Positions 52,026 to 64,000 of a DNA stretch of 64,000 nucleotides are shown one piece after another; the first letter of the stretch is position 1, and every line of letters starts with the position of its first letter. The position numbers and the translations under genes are program-made. Below the pieces are notes generated by a model, which saw only the letters and a list, made by a program, of their open reading frames with translations, made no database searches and was not told the origin of the DNA. The DNA comes from Rhodanobacter thiooxydans LCS2 (lineage in GTDB: Bacteria; Pseudomonadota; Gammaproteobacteria; Xanthomonadales; Rhodanobacteraceae): NCBI RefSeq assembly GCF_000264375.1, contig NZ_AJXW01000003.1:1-64000 (forward strand), read 5' to 3'.

Positions 52026-53443
52026 GCCGGAACTCCGACCTTGCCGCCATGCCAGTGCACCTGTTGGCCCGCCGTGGGGACGGTCACGTTCCAGCCGGGA
52101 CGGGCACGCAGCGCGGTGGCCATGGCTTGTGCCGCCGTCTCTTCGCCATGCACCACGAAGGTCTGCGCCGGCGCTCGCGCGAAGCCGGCGGTCCAGGCCA
52201 GCAGCGCCTTCCGGTCGGCGTGCGCGGACAGCCCGCCGACGGTGTGGATCGAGGCGCGCACCGGGATGTCCTCGCCGAAGATCCGCACCTGGCTGTCTCC
52301 ATCCACCAGCCGCCGGCCCAGCGTACCCTGGGCCTGGAAGCCGGTGATCAGCACGCTGCATTCGGCGCGCCCGAGGTTGTGCCGCAGGTGATGCTTGATG
52401 CGGCCGGCGGTGCACATGCCGCTGGCGGAGATGATGATGGCGCCGGAGCGGATCTGGTTGAGCGCGATCGATTCCTCCACGCTGGCGGTGAATTTGAGGT
52501 AGGGCAGATCCTTGCCGCGCGCGTGCCAGTCGGCGAGGCGGGTGGCGTTCTCGTCGAACAGATCCAGGTGTCGCTGCGTGATCTTGGTGGCCTCGGTGGC
52601 CATCGGCGAATCGACGAAGATCCGCAGGTCGCGCAGCCGTCCTTCCCGGCTCAACTGGTGCAGGTGGTACAGCACCTCCTGGGTACGGCCCACCGCGAAG
52701 GCCGGCACGACCACGTTGCCGCGGGAAAGGGTGCGTTCGACCACCTCGATCAGCTCGTCCCGAGTCGCGGCAAGGTCCTTGTGCAGGCGGTTGCCGTAGG
52801 TCGATTCGACGAACAGGATATCCGCCTCGGTGATCGGCGTCGGGTCGCGCAGGATCGCCCGGCCGGGTTGCCCAAGATCGCCGCTGAACACCAGCTTGGT
52901 GGTGCGCTCGCCTTCGCTGACCCAGACCTCGATGATCGCCGAACCCAGGATGTGGCCGGCGCCGCGGAAGCGGCAGCGGACGTCCGCATGTGGTCGCAAC
53001 TCGCGCCCGTAGCCGTGGGGCTGCAGCTGGCGCAGGCAGACGTCGGCGTCGCGCAAGGTATACAGCGGCGTGGCAACCGCCTGCGCGTCGCGCGACCTGG
53101 CGGCGCCACGCTGCGCACGCAGCGCCTCCATCTCCTGGATGTGCGCGCTGTCCGGCAGCATCACCTGCAGCAGGTCGGCGGTTGCCGCGGTGGCGTGGAT
53201 CGCGCCGCGGAAGCCGGCGCGCGTCAATTTCGGCAGCAGGCCGCTGTGGTCGATATGCGCATGCGTCAGCAGCACGAAGTCGATCGACTGCGGATCGAAT
53301 CCGAACGGTTGCTGGTTGCGCTGCGTGGCTTCGCGTCCGCCCTGGAACATGCCGCAATCGACCAGGAACCTTGTCGTCGAGGTCTCCACCAGGAAGCATG
53401 AGCCGGTGACTTCGCGGGCGGCGCCGAGAAAAGTGATCTGCAT
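52022..53443 (-). CDS. Beta-CASP metallo-beta-lactamase nuclease (paralogue 2)
   Basis: A 473-residue paralogue of the gene at 44495-45886. Metal motifs THAHIDHSG, GAGHILGSA and FSGDLG; beta-CASP motifs ESTYGNR, SGMCTAGRIKHHL and LSAHADR. Starts MQITFLGAAREVTGSC. Coupled to the LOG-family gene downstream. No FNR box was seen in the 112 bases before it, so the two paralogues are probably expressed under different conditions. Confidence 0.88.
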   Translation of the reverse strand: MQITFLGAAREVTGSCFLVETSTTRFLVDCGMFQGGREATQRNQQPFGFDPQSIDFVLLTHAHIDHSGLLPKLTRAGFRGAIHATAATADLLQVMLPDSAHIQEMEALRAQRGAARSRDAQAVATPLYTLRDADVCLRQLQPHGYGRELRPHADVRCRFRGAGHILGSAIIEVWVSEGERTTKLVFSGDLGQPGRAILRDPTPITEADILFVESTYGNRLHKDLAATRDELIEVVERTLSRGNVVVPAFAVGRTQEVLYHLHQLSREGRLRDLRIFVDSPMATEATKITQRHLDLFDENATRLADWHARGKDLPYLKFTASVEESIALNQIRSGAIIISASGMCTAGRIKHHLRHNLGRAECSVLITGFQAQGTLGRRLVDGDSQVRIFGEDIPVRASIHTVGGLSAHADRKALLAWTAGFARAPAQTFVVHGEETAAQAMATALRARPGWNVTVPTAGQQVHWHGGKVGVPA

Positions 53444-53555
53444 GGGGGTCTCCGGGTCGGTTCAGTCGCGCAGGCGGAAAGGGCGTCTGCCGGGCAGGAA
53501 GGGCAGGGTGGACAGCGCCGCCTCGATCTGGATGCACGGCCCGTGGTCGAGTGGC

Positions 53556-54092
53556 TCAGGGTTGCGTGGCATGCGTGGATTCCCGGGTGTCGTCGGGCTG
53601 TCCGTGGCCAGCCGGCGCGCTGGCCGTCAGCGGTTGCCAATCCGGATCGGTGAAGTAGCGGGGGTACAACTCGAGGGCGTCGAGCAGTTGCGGCAGTCCG
53701 TCGGCGGTGAGCACGCGGCCGAGCAGGAGGTGCAGGTTGGCGTCCATGCCGTTGCCGCGAGGGGGATGGTCGACGATGACGGCCACGCTGTCTTCGATCG
53801 ATGCGGTGGCGGCGCGCGATTGCCGTACCGACAGCGGGCCGTCGGCCTGCGCCTGCTGCATCCAGAGCGCGACGGCGCGGATGCGCCGCATGCCTTCGCG
53901 CAGTGCGGCATCGGCAGGCCATCGCTGGCCGCGGTCGAGCTGGAGCTGACGCTGGGTGGCGGGGCGGGGGCGGTGCGTGTCCCCGGCCGCGGCGTGCGCG
54001 TGGGACGGCGGAGCTCCGGCCAACGCCGCAACCAGCAAGGACACGAGCAGGGCCCATCGCGGGCATCCGGAATGGATGCGTCCCGCCGCCAT
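53556..54092 (-). CDS. Exported protein, second DnrO-like paralogue
   Basis: A 178-residue protein with a membrane or signal segment (WALLVSLLVAALAGAPPSHAHA). The mature part shares with the gene at 24064 the blocks QRW..DA.LREGMRR near the centre and LYPRYFTDPDW near the C-terminus, at the same spacing. The start is unclear: ATG 54092 gives a sensible signal peptide, the open frame runs to 54164. It lies downstream of the efflux outer-membrane gene on the same strand. Function unknown. Confidence 0.7.
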   Translation of the reverse strand: MAAGRIHSGCPRWALLVSLLVAALAGAPPSHAHAAAGDTHRPRPATQRQLQLDRGQRWPADAALREGMRRIRAVALWMQQAQADGPLSVRQSRAATASIEDSVAVIVDHPPRGNGMDANLHLLLGRVLTADGLPQLLDALELYPRYFTDPDWQPLTASAPAGHGQPDDTRESTHATQP

Positions 54093-54156
54093 GCCAGCCC
54101 GGTGCGCGGCGGCGGCGCGCGGGCCGTGTCCGCGCAGGGGTTGCCGCGGCAGCCCT

Positions 54157-55674
54157 TCACCCACGGCTTGGCTCCTCGTGTCGTGCCGGCGGCTGCGGCC
54201 CGGCTACGCCCTGGCCGTGCGCATTGGTGGCGGCAGTGGCGGAGTCCCAGCCGCCGCCCAGCGCCTTGAACAGCGCCACCAGGTCGATCGCGGCGGCGGT
54301 ATGCGTGCGCACGTAGCCGTCTTCGGCGTCGCGCAGCACGCGCTCTTCGGCCAGCAGCTCGGTCAGCGCGATGTCGCCGGCGGCGTAGCGCGTCTGCGCG
54401 TGGACGTAGCTGCGCCGCGCAGCGTCGCGTGCGGCCTGCTGGCGCCGCACCGCGTCCAGATCCAGCTGGTAGTCGCTCAGTGCGCGCTCCGCATCGCCCA
54501 GCGCCGCCAGCACGGCCTTCTCGTAGGCGAACGCGGCCTGCTGCTCGCGTGCCTCGCTGGCACGGATCTCCGCGCGTACGCGGCCGCCATCGAACACGCG
54601 CCAGGAGATCAGCGGCATGATCGAGAACGTCTGGCTGGCAGATTCGAACAGCTGGCTCGCATCCAGCGACTGGAAGCCGCCGCTGGCGCCGATCGACAGC
54701 TTCGGGAACAGCTCCGCCGTCGCCACGCCGATGTCGGCGCTGCGTGCCGCCAGGCGTCGCTCGGCCGCACGCACGTCCGGCCGGCGACGCAGGATGTCGG
54801 CGCGTTGGCCGACCGGGATCGGCGCCAGCGTGATCTCCGCGGCGGTCGTGTCGAGCAGGGCCAGCTCGCGCTCGGGCGGTGCGCCCAGCAACACGCCCAG
54901 GCCGAGCGCCGCGGCACGCAGGCGCGCCTGGATGGCAGGCAGGCCGGCAGAAGCGGCGTCCAGGCGCGCCTGCGCGGCATCGACATCCGCCTGCGCCGCG
55001 TCACCTGCGTCGAAGCGTTTGCCGACAAGGTCGGCCGTTTGCGCGAGCGCCTGCACCGAGGCTTCGCGTGCGGCCAGCTCGCGTTGCGCGCCGCGCAGGC
55101 TGAGATAACTGCGCGCTACTTCGGCGGCGATGCTGATGCGCACGCCCTCGGCATCTTCCTGTGCGGCCTGCATGCTGGCCTCGGCACTTTGCACGGCGCG
55201 CCGAGTGGCGCCGAACAGGTCGATTTCCCAGCCGGCGTCGAAGCCGGCGTCATGGATGGTCTGGTCCCGTGCCAGTCCGGGAATGGAGCCGATCGGCAGC
55301 GGACCGTTCTTGCTCTGCCGGCGTCGGGTCACGCTGCCGCTGACGTCGACGGAGGGCGCGTAGCCGCCGGCCGCGCGATCGCGCAGGGCACGCTCCTCGG
55401 CGATACGCGCCTGCGCCTGGCGCACGTCGAGGTTGTCCGACAATGCGGCAGCGACCAGCCGGTCCAGCGTCGGATCGCCCAACGAGGTCCACCAGGTCGA
55501 CAGGGCGGCTGGCGCCTGTGCGGCGGTGTCCGGCTGCGTCCAGCCGCTGCCGGTATCGACCTTCGGCGGCCCGCGGTAGTCGGGGCCTGCCGCGCACGCA
55601 CCGAGCAGCAGCGTGCCCAGCGCGACGGCCGCCACGCGTGGCACACGGCAGCGGCGATTCGATGAGCGGGTCAT
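54157..55674 (-). CDS. Outer-membrane efflux lipoprotein (TolC/NodT type)
   Basis: A 505-residue trimeric outer-membrane channel. The N-terminus has a lipobox (LGTLLLGAC, with AAGPDY following) for lipid anchoring. Two OEP repeats are present, with the LGDPTLDRLVAAAL and DILRRRPDVRAAERRLAA signatures. ATG 55674 has AGGA upstream. It completes the tripartite ABC exporter encoded just upstream on the same strand. Confidence 0.92.
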   Translation of the reverse strand: MTRSSNRRCRVPRVAAVALGTLLLGACAAGPDYRGPPKVDTGSGWTQPDTAAQAPAALSTWWTSLGDPTLDRLVAAALSDNLDVRQAQARIAEERALRDRAAGGYAPSVDVSGSVTRRRQSKNGPLPIGSIPGLARDQTIHDAGFDAGWEIDLFGATRRAVQSAEASMQAAQEDAEGVRISIAAEVARSYLSLRGAQRELAAREASVQALAQTADLVGKRFDAGDAAQADVDAAQARLDAASAGLPAIQARLRAAALGLGVLLGAPPERELALLDTTAAEITLAPIPVGQRADILRRRPDVRAAERRLAARSADIGVATAELFPKLSIGASGGFQSLDASQLFESASQTFSIMPLISWRVFDGGRVRAEIRASEAREQQAAFAYEKAVLAALGDAERALSDYQLDLDAVRRQQAARDAARRSYVHAQTRYAAGDIALTELLAEERVLRDAEDGYVRTHTAAAIDLVALFKALGGGWDSATAATNAHGQGVAGPQPPARHEEPSRG

Positions 55675-55706
55675 GGCAATTCCTTCATGCATGGCTTGGG
55701 GGATGG

Positions 55707-56825
55707 TCACTGCAGACGGCTGCGCACCAGCAGCGTGGCCAGGGTCAGCGTCGCCAGCGCGATCACGGCCAGTGGCCAGAGGTTGGCAAGGATGTCCGCC
55801 GCCGGCATCGTCTTGAGGAACGTGCCTTCGACGATGACCAGGAAGTGGGTGAGCGGAATCGCCTGCGCCATCCATTGCAGCGCCACCGGCATGTTTTCCA
55901 CCGGCGTGGCGAAGCCGGACATCAGCACTGCCGGCACGCCGACGGCGAAGGCGCCGAGGATGGCCTGTTGCTGCGTTGCGCTGACCGCGGAAATCATCAG
56001 CCCGATGCCGACCACCGACAGGATGAACAGCACCAGGCTCGCCAGCAGCAGGCCAAACGAGCCGGTAAAGGGGATGCCGAACAGGAACACGCCCGCGCTG
56101 ATCATGAACAGACCCAGCAGGGTGCCGATCGCCAGTGCCGGCAGCGACTTGGAAATGATGATCTCCGGCGTCGAGGTGGGCGACACCAGCAACTGGTCGA
56201 AGGTGCCCAGCTCGCGTTCGCGCGCGATCGACAGCGACGTGATCAGCAGCGCGCTGAACAGCGCCAGGATGCCGGTCAGCCCCGGCACGATGAACCAGCG
56301 ATAGACCAGGTTCGGGTTGAACCAGTGGCGCACGACCACCGGGTTCGGCGCCTGCGCGCCCGGTACGACCGCGGCGCCGACCTCGGCGGCAATGGTCGAG
56401 AGATAGGCGACGGTGATCTGGCCGGAGTTGCTGCGCCGGCCATCGACCAGCACCTGCGCGCTGCCGCTGCCGCCGGCGGCGATCGTGCGCGAGAAATCCA
56501 CCGGAATGGCCAGCGCCGCGATGACCTCGCCGCGGTCGATCAGTTCGTGCAGCTGCCGCTGGCTGTCCACGCGCCGGACGTGGGTGATGAAGCGGGCGCT
56601 GTTCAGCCGCTGCACCAGCTCGTGCGACCAGCGGCCGGCGTCCTGGTTGTAGACGGCGATATCGACGTTGCGTACTTCGAGCGTGGCGGCGAACGCAAAC
56701 ACCAGCAGCTGCAGGATCGGCGGCACGAACACCACCATGCGGCTGCGCGGGTCACGCAGGATGCTGAGGATTTCCTTGACGAACTGCGCGCGCAGGCGGG
56801 TGAAGCTGAGCAGGGAACCGGACAC
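55707..56825 (-). CDS. ABC-2 type export permease (YbhR-like)
   Basis: A 372-residue inner-membrane subunit with one N-terminal helix, a large periplasmic domain and five C-terminal helices. ILSILRDPRSRM near the start and SIARERELGTFDQLLVSPT are typical of the YhhJ/YbhR family. Start GTG 56825 is chosen because GGAG lies eight bases upstream and the gap to the preceding gene is five bases. Partners with the next permease and the double ATPase. Confidence 0.9.
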   Translation of the reverse strand: MSGSLLSFTRLRAQFVKEILSILRDPRSRMVVFVPPILQLLVFAFAATLEVRNVDIAVYNQDAGRWSHELVQRLNSARFITHVRRVDSQRQLHELIDRGEVIAALAIPVDFSRTIAAGGSGSAQVLVDGRRSNSGQITVAYLSTIAAEVGAAVVPGAQAPNPVVVRHWFNPNLVYRWFIVPGLTGILALFSALLITSLSIARERELGTFDQLLVSPTSTPEIIISKSLPALAIGTLLGLFMISAGVFLFGIPFTGSFGLLLASLVLFILSVVGIGLMISAVSATQQQAILGAFAVGVPAVLMSGFATPVENMPVALQWMAQAIPLTHFLVIVEGTFLKTMPAADILANLWPLAVIALATLTLATLLVRSRLQ

Positions 56826-56830
56826 GGGCG

Positions 56831-57996
56831 CTACTCCAGGTTCTTGCGCGTGGCGCGCTTGGCCAGCAGGAAGAACACCGCGCCGATCGCCGTCATCGCC
56901 AGCAGGTTGGGCACGAATACCGCCCAGATGTCTCCGGCCAGGAATACCGTCTTCAGCGATTCGACGAAATAGCGCGCCGGGATCAGCCTCGTCAGGGCGC
57001 GGATCGGCGCCGGCATGGCGTCGATTTCGTATAAAAAACCCGACAGCATGAAGGCCGGCAAGAAGCCGGTGAACAGTGCTATCTGTGCTGCCAGGAACTG
57101 GTTGCGTGCCAACGACGAGATCAGCAGGCCCTGACCCAGCGCTGGCACCATGAATACCGCCGACAAGAGCAGCAATGCTGCCAGTGAGCCGTGCAGCGGC
57201 ACGCCGAACACGAATACGGCCAGCGCCGCCGCGCCCAGCGTGGAAAGCATGCCGAGCACGAAATAGGGCAGCAGCTTGCCGATCAGGATCTCGGCCACCG
57301 AGGCGGGTGTGGAGAGCACCGCCTCCATCGTGCCGCGCTCCCATTCGCGCGCCACCACCAGTGCCGTAAGCATGGTGCCGATGATGGTCATGACGATGGC
57401 GATGGCGCCGGGGATCAGCGCGCGGCGGCTCTCCAGTTCGGGGTTGAACCAGTAGCGCGGCTCCAGCACCACGGCCTGCACGGGCGATGCGGCGCCGAGC
57501 CCGGCGCGCCAGGACTGCACCACGCCGCGGGCGTAGTTCTCGACGTAGTTGGCGGTATTGGGGTAGGAGCCATCAGTGATGATCTGCACCAGCGGCTCGC
57601 TGCCGCGCCGGGCCAGGCGCTGCTCGAAATCCTGCGGAATCACCACGTAGCCGCGCAGATCGCCGGAGACCAGCTGATCGGCTACTTCGCGCCGGTCCTG
57701 CACGATGCGCGCATTGAGGAAACGGGTGCCCGTGAAAGCGGCGGCCAGGGACTGGGCGGACGCGCCGGGCGATTCCAGCACCACACCGATGCGGACTTCC
57801 TTGGCATCCAGCGATACCGCATAGGCAAACAGGAACAGCAGCACCACCGGCAACACGAACGCGATCAGCAGCGTCGACGGGTCGCGCAAGGCCTGGTGGC
57901 TTTCCTTGGCAACCAGGGCCATGAGGCGGTGCAGGTCGAAACGACGCAACCCAGCCGACATCGCGCCATTCCCGTCGTTGCGCTTTTCGGCGGTGT

Positions 57997-58000
<4 letters not shown>
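56831..58000 (-). CDS. ABC-2 type export permease (YbhS-like)
   Basis: A 389-residue paralogue of the neighbouring permease: KESHQALRDPSTLLIAFVLPVVLLFLFAY at the first helix, a periplasmic domain with SYPNTANYVENY, and AREWERGTMEAVLSTP before the final helices. ATG 58000 overlaps the ATPase stop. Together the two permeases form the membrane pore. Confidence 0.9.
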
Positions 58001-59766
<1,766 letters not shown>

Positions 59767-59767
59767 C

Positions 59768-60802
59768 TCAGCTTCCACGCGCGGGTTTGCCGGCCGCGCC
59801 AGTGGTGTCGACGTCGATCGTCACCGGCATGCCCTGGCGCAGGCCCTGGTCGGCATCGGACACCACCACGCGCAGGCGGTAGACCAGATCGGTGCGCAGG
59901 TCGGCGGTCTCCACCGTCTTCGGCGTGAATTCCGCGCGCGGCGAGATGAAGCCGATCTGGCCGTGATAGACGGTAGCGGAGGAATCGGTGTGGACGCGTA
60001 CTTTGGTGCCCGGTGCGATGCGGCCCAGGTCCGCCTCGTCGACGTACGCCCTCAAATACACCGGATCGCGCAGGCTCAGGCTGTACACCGGCGTGCTGTT
60101 AGCCACCATGCTGCCCGGTTCGCGCACGCGGGAGATCACGATGCCGTTGCTGGGGGCGACCAGCGTCGCGTCGGCCACCGCGGTGCGTGCCTGGGTCAGG
60201 GCGGCCTCGGCCGCGGCAACGCGTGCCTGGCCGGCGTCGATGTCCTCGCGGCGGAAGCCGGCGGTGGCCAGCGACAGCGATGCCTGCGCCGCGGCCAGAT
60301 TGGCGGCGGACTGGTCGCGGGCGGCGCGTGCGGCGTCGACCAGGCGCTGACTGCTGGCGCCCGATGCGAGCAGGGTGTTCTGGCGCTCGAAGTTGCGCGC
60401 AGCCTCGTTGGCGCTTGCCTGCGCCTGACGCACCTGCTCGCGGGCCTGGGCGATTTCCTGCGGGCGGTTGCCGCTGTGCAGCTTGTCCAGCTGCGCCTGC
60501 GCCGCCTGGAGCTCGGCTTCGGCCGCCGCCAGCTTCTCGTGGTACGGCGTGGCGTCGAGCTGCGCCATGACTGCGCCGGTGGTGACGGCGTCGCCTTCGT
60601 CGAACGCCATGTGGGTCAGGCGGCCGGGCTGGCGAAAGGCCAGCTCCACCTCGCGGATGTCGACGTTGCCGTACAGGCGCAGCGTATTTTGGTCGCCATG
60701 GTCGTGCAACCGCCAGAACGCCAGTGCGCCACCGATGGCGATCACGACGACGGCGATCACGATCCAGCGGGTCTTTCCAGTGGGAGGGCTCGGAATTTTC
60801 AT
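59768..60802 (-). CDS. HlyD-type membrane fusion protein (YbhG-like)
   Basis: A 344-residue periplasmic adaptor with one N-terminal membrane anchor (TRWIVIAVVVIAIGGALAF), a biotinyl-lipoyl half (GNVDIREVELAFRQPGRL, DEGDAVTTGAVMAQLD), a coiled-coil hairpin (about residues 85-190, Ala/Gln-rich) and the second half APSNGIVISRVREPGSMV. Links the ABC pore to the TolC-like channel. Confidence 0.92.
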   Translation of the reverse strand: MKIPSPPTGKTRWIVIAVVVIAIGGALAFWRLHDHGDQNTLRLYGNVDIREVELAFRQPGRLTHMAFDEGDAVTTGAVMAQLDATPYHEKLAAAEAELQAAQAQLDKLHSGNRPQEIAQAREQVRQAQASANEAARNFERQNTLLASGASSQRLVDAARAARDQSAANLAAAQASLSLATAGFRREDIDAGQARVAAAEAALTQARTAVADATLVAPSNGIVISRVREPGSMVANSTPVYSLSLRDPVYLRAYVDEADLGRIAPGTKVRVHTDSSATVYHGQIGFISPRAEFTPKTVETADLRTDLVYRLRVVVSDADQGLRQGMPVTIDVDTTGAAGKPARGS

Positions 60803-61257
60803 CGCGACGGGGTTCCGCTTGAGAGGGGGTGTTCAGTGCGCGGGGCCGCCGGCGCAGCGGCTGCTGCCAGGCGCTGGGCCAGGATCGCGATGCCCATCCA
60901 CACCATCGTGCGCAGGGTCATGGCGATCGGCGTGCGGTGCTCCCAGGCGCCACCCAGAGCCACATGCATGGCAAAGGCGAGGAACACGAGCGCTGTGACG
61001 ACGGCGATGGCGAGCGCCAGCCGTGCCGCCCAGCGCCGACGCAGCCAAAGCCCGATGCCAGCGACGACGTAGGCGAACCCGGCCAGGAAATTGAACCAGA
61101 CCACGAACGGCACGTAGTGGCCGGCGGCGTGACGCGCGGCGCCGTCGACAAACAGCACCGCGCCGCCTTCCCGGAGGGTCAGCAGGCCGAAGCCGATGGC
61201 GAACAGGGACATCAGCCATGTCCAAACGCTGCGTTGCGGGTGAGCAGTCATCTTCAT
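60799..61257 (-). CDS. Four-helix membrane protein in efflux operon
   Basis: A 152-residue protein with four hydrophobic helices (WLMSLFAIGFGLLTL, VVWFNFLAGFAYVVAGIGLWL, LALAIAVVTALVFLAFAMHVAL, MVWMGIAILAQRLAA). No family recognised with confidence. It sits between the TetR gene and the fusion-protein gene with a four-base overlap to the latter, so it belongs to the exporter operon. Start ATG 61257; ATG 61251 is an alternative. Confidence 0.7.
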   Translation of the reverse strand: MKMTAHPQRSVWTWLMSLFAIGFGLLTLREGGAVLFVDGAARHAAGHYVPFVVWFNFLAGFAYVVAGIGLWLRRRWAARLALAIAVVTALVFLAFAMHVALGGAWEHRTPIAMTLRTMVWMGIAILAQRLAAAAAPAAPRTEHPLSSGTPSR

Positions 61258-61306
61258 GGTCCTCGGTTCGCCGGGGGGGTGCCCCGGCTGCAGGATGGAA
61301 AACGCT

Positions 61307-61921
61307 TCATGCGGCACGCGCGATGCCGCGTCGGTAGATCGCAAACGCGCCTGCCGCTTCCTGGCGCATATGGCGGGTATCGCCAGCCAGCAGCGCCTGC
61401 ATCACCAGGCCCTGGATGCTGCCGATGAACAGCGTAGCCGCCGCGGCCGGGTCCAGCTGCGGGTCCAGTTCGCCGGCGGCCTTGCCCTCCTCGATCAACG
61501 TGTGCAGGCGCTCGCCGTAGCGACGGATCATGGTCTGCACCATCCGCTTGGCGGCAGTGTCCTCGGCCCGCTGCAGCTCGCCGAACAGCATGCGCGGCAC
61601 GCCGGCGTGTTCGGCGACAAAGACAATATGCGCCATGAACATCGCCTCCAGCGCAGCCAGCGGGCTGGCGGCATGGCGGGCAGCGCGCTCGACCCGCGCC
61701 AGCAGGTGGTTGGCCACCCATTCCATCGCCGCCTGCCAGATCGCGTCCTTGCTCGGGAAGTGGCGGAACAGGGCGCCCTGGGTCAGCTTCATCGAGGTGG
61801 CGATCGCCGCGGTGGTGATGTCGCTGGGGTTCTGTTCGGCCGCCAGCTTGATGACAGCCTCGATGGTGACCGCGCGGCGTTCGTCCGCAGGCAGATGTTT
61901 GCGCTGGGTGTCCATGGTCAT
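61307..61921 (-). CDS. TetR-family repressor of efflux operon
   Basis: A 204-residue regulator. The helix-turn-helix reads ITTAAIATSMKLTQGALFRHFPSKDAIWQAAM, followed by a helical ligand-binding domain. First gene of the exporter operon, so it most likely represses its own transcription until an inducer is bound. A palindrome lies 15 bases before its start codon. Confidence 0.9.
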   Translation of the reverse strand: MTMDTQRKHLPADERRAVTIEAVIKLAAEQNPSDITTAAIATSMKLTQGALFRHFPSKDAIWQAAMEWVANHLLARVERAARHAASPLAALEAMFMAHIVFVAEHAGVPRMLFGELQRAEDTAAKRMVQTMIRRYGERLHTLIEEGKAAGELDPQLDPAAAATLFIGSIQGLVMQALLAGDTRHMRQEAAGAFAIYRRGIARAA

Positions 61922-61935
61922 GGTTCGTACCAGTA

Positions 61936-61949
61936 AGTAATCAATTACT
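61936..61949 (-). promoter_or_regulatory. Palindromic operator candidate for the TetR protein
   Basis: AGTAATCAATTACT has six-base perfect arms around a two-base centre, in an AT-rich patch that stands out in GC-rich DNA. Further GTAA and TTAC repeats flank it (61933-61956). Its place just upstream of the first gene of the operon suits autorepression. Confidence 0.6.
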
Positions 61950-62126
61950 ATCTTACGCGGACCGCAGCCGTTGTCAACAACAGAAGTGACGCGGCTTTTC
62001 AGTGGAAGGTTTCTACCGGGTCACGGTGCCGCTGCAGTCCGCATGCGCGTGCTGCGCGGCGAGCCGGTGGCCCGGATGGCACAGTGGCGAGCCGGATCGC
62101 CTTTCGGTGGCGCGATGTCGCGCGCT

Positions 62127-64000
<1,874 letters not shown>

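Overview
The window is about 64 kb of GC-rich chromosomal DNA with dense, ATGA-coupled operons. Gene content points to a denitrifying gammaproteobacterium of the Rhodanobacter/Xanthomonadales type: a full nar operon, a molybdenum cofactor and molybdate uptake island, a quinol NO reductase, a second cytochrome-type NO reductase and an FNR-class regulator. The taxonomic call is inference from protein flavour and gene order. No tRNA, rRNA, CRISPR array, phage or intact IS element was seen.

Layout. 1-1801: purine/deoxynucleoside salvage (partial deoB, deoD). 1826-8639: molybdopterin biosynthesis (rhodanese-MoeB; moaA, moaC-moaB fusion, moeA, moaD, moaE, mobA, small unknown gene). 8932-19759: narGHJI, a parvulin, narK1, and convergent narK2. 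19844-24561: TDT-family anion channel, modABC, and a small secreted protein. 24772-27431: copper-type TonB receptor and DUF2946 protein. 27510-31799: four tightly coupled genes (SirB2-like, PLP decarboxylase, cysteine-synthase-like, prephenate-dehydrogenase-like). 31883-38226: qNor, DUF2238, Usp, GNAT, FNR and cytochrome b561. 38529-42249: truncated flavin reductase, then a NorB-like/diheme NorC-like/small-subunit operon. 42362-47469: SHOCT protein, frameshifted cytochrome-porin gene, beta-CASP nuclease, GGDEF protein. 47558-51021: PepSY/b561/QseBC-like group and a cytochrome c. 51171-53443: LOG protein and second beta-CASP protein. 53556-61921: DnrO-like paralogue and a TetR-controlled YbhGFSR-type ABC efflux operon. 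62127-64000: 3' part of a P-type cation ATPase.

The unifying signal is regulatory. Eleven non-coding sites fit TTGA(C/T)-N4-GTCAA or differ from it at one position, and most have a TAnnnT -10 hexamer placed as in an FNR class II promoter. They precede moaA, narG, the TDT channel, modABC, the small secreted protein, qNor, the GNAT-Usp pair, b561/fnr, the NorC-NorB operon, the cytochrome-porin gene and a beta-CASP gene. The regulator at 36697-37458 has the cysteine spacing of oxygen-sensing FNR. The window therefore reads as a compact low-oxygen regulon: make the cofactor, import molybdate and nitrate, reduce nitrate, remove NO, plus several genes whose role in this programme is unknown.

Other points of interest are a structured repeat that supplies the stop codon of two unrelated genes, a noncanonical NO reductase operon, and two paralogue pairs split between the anaerobic and efflux regions.
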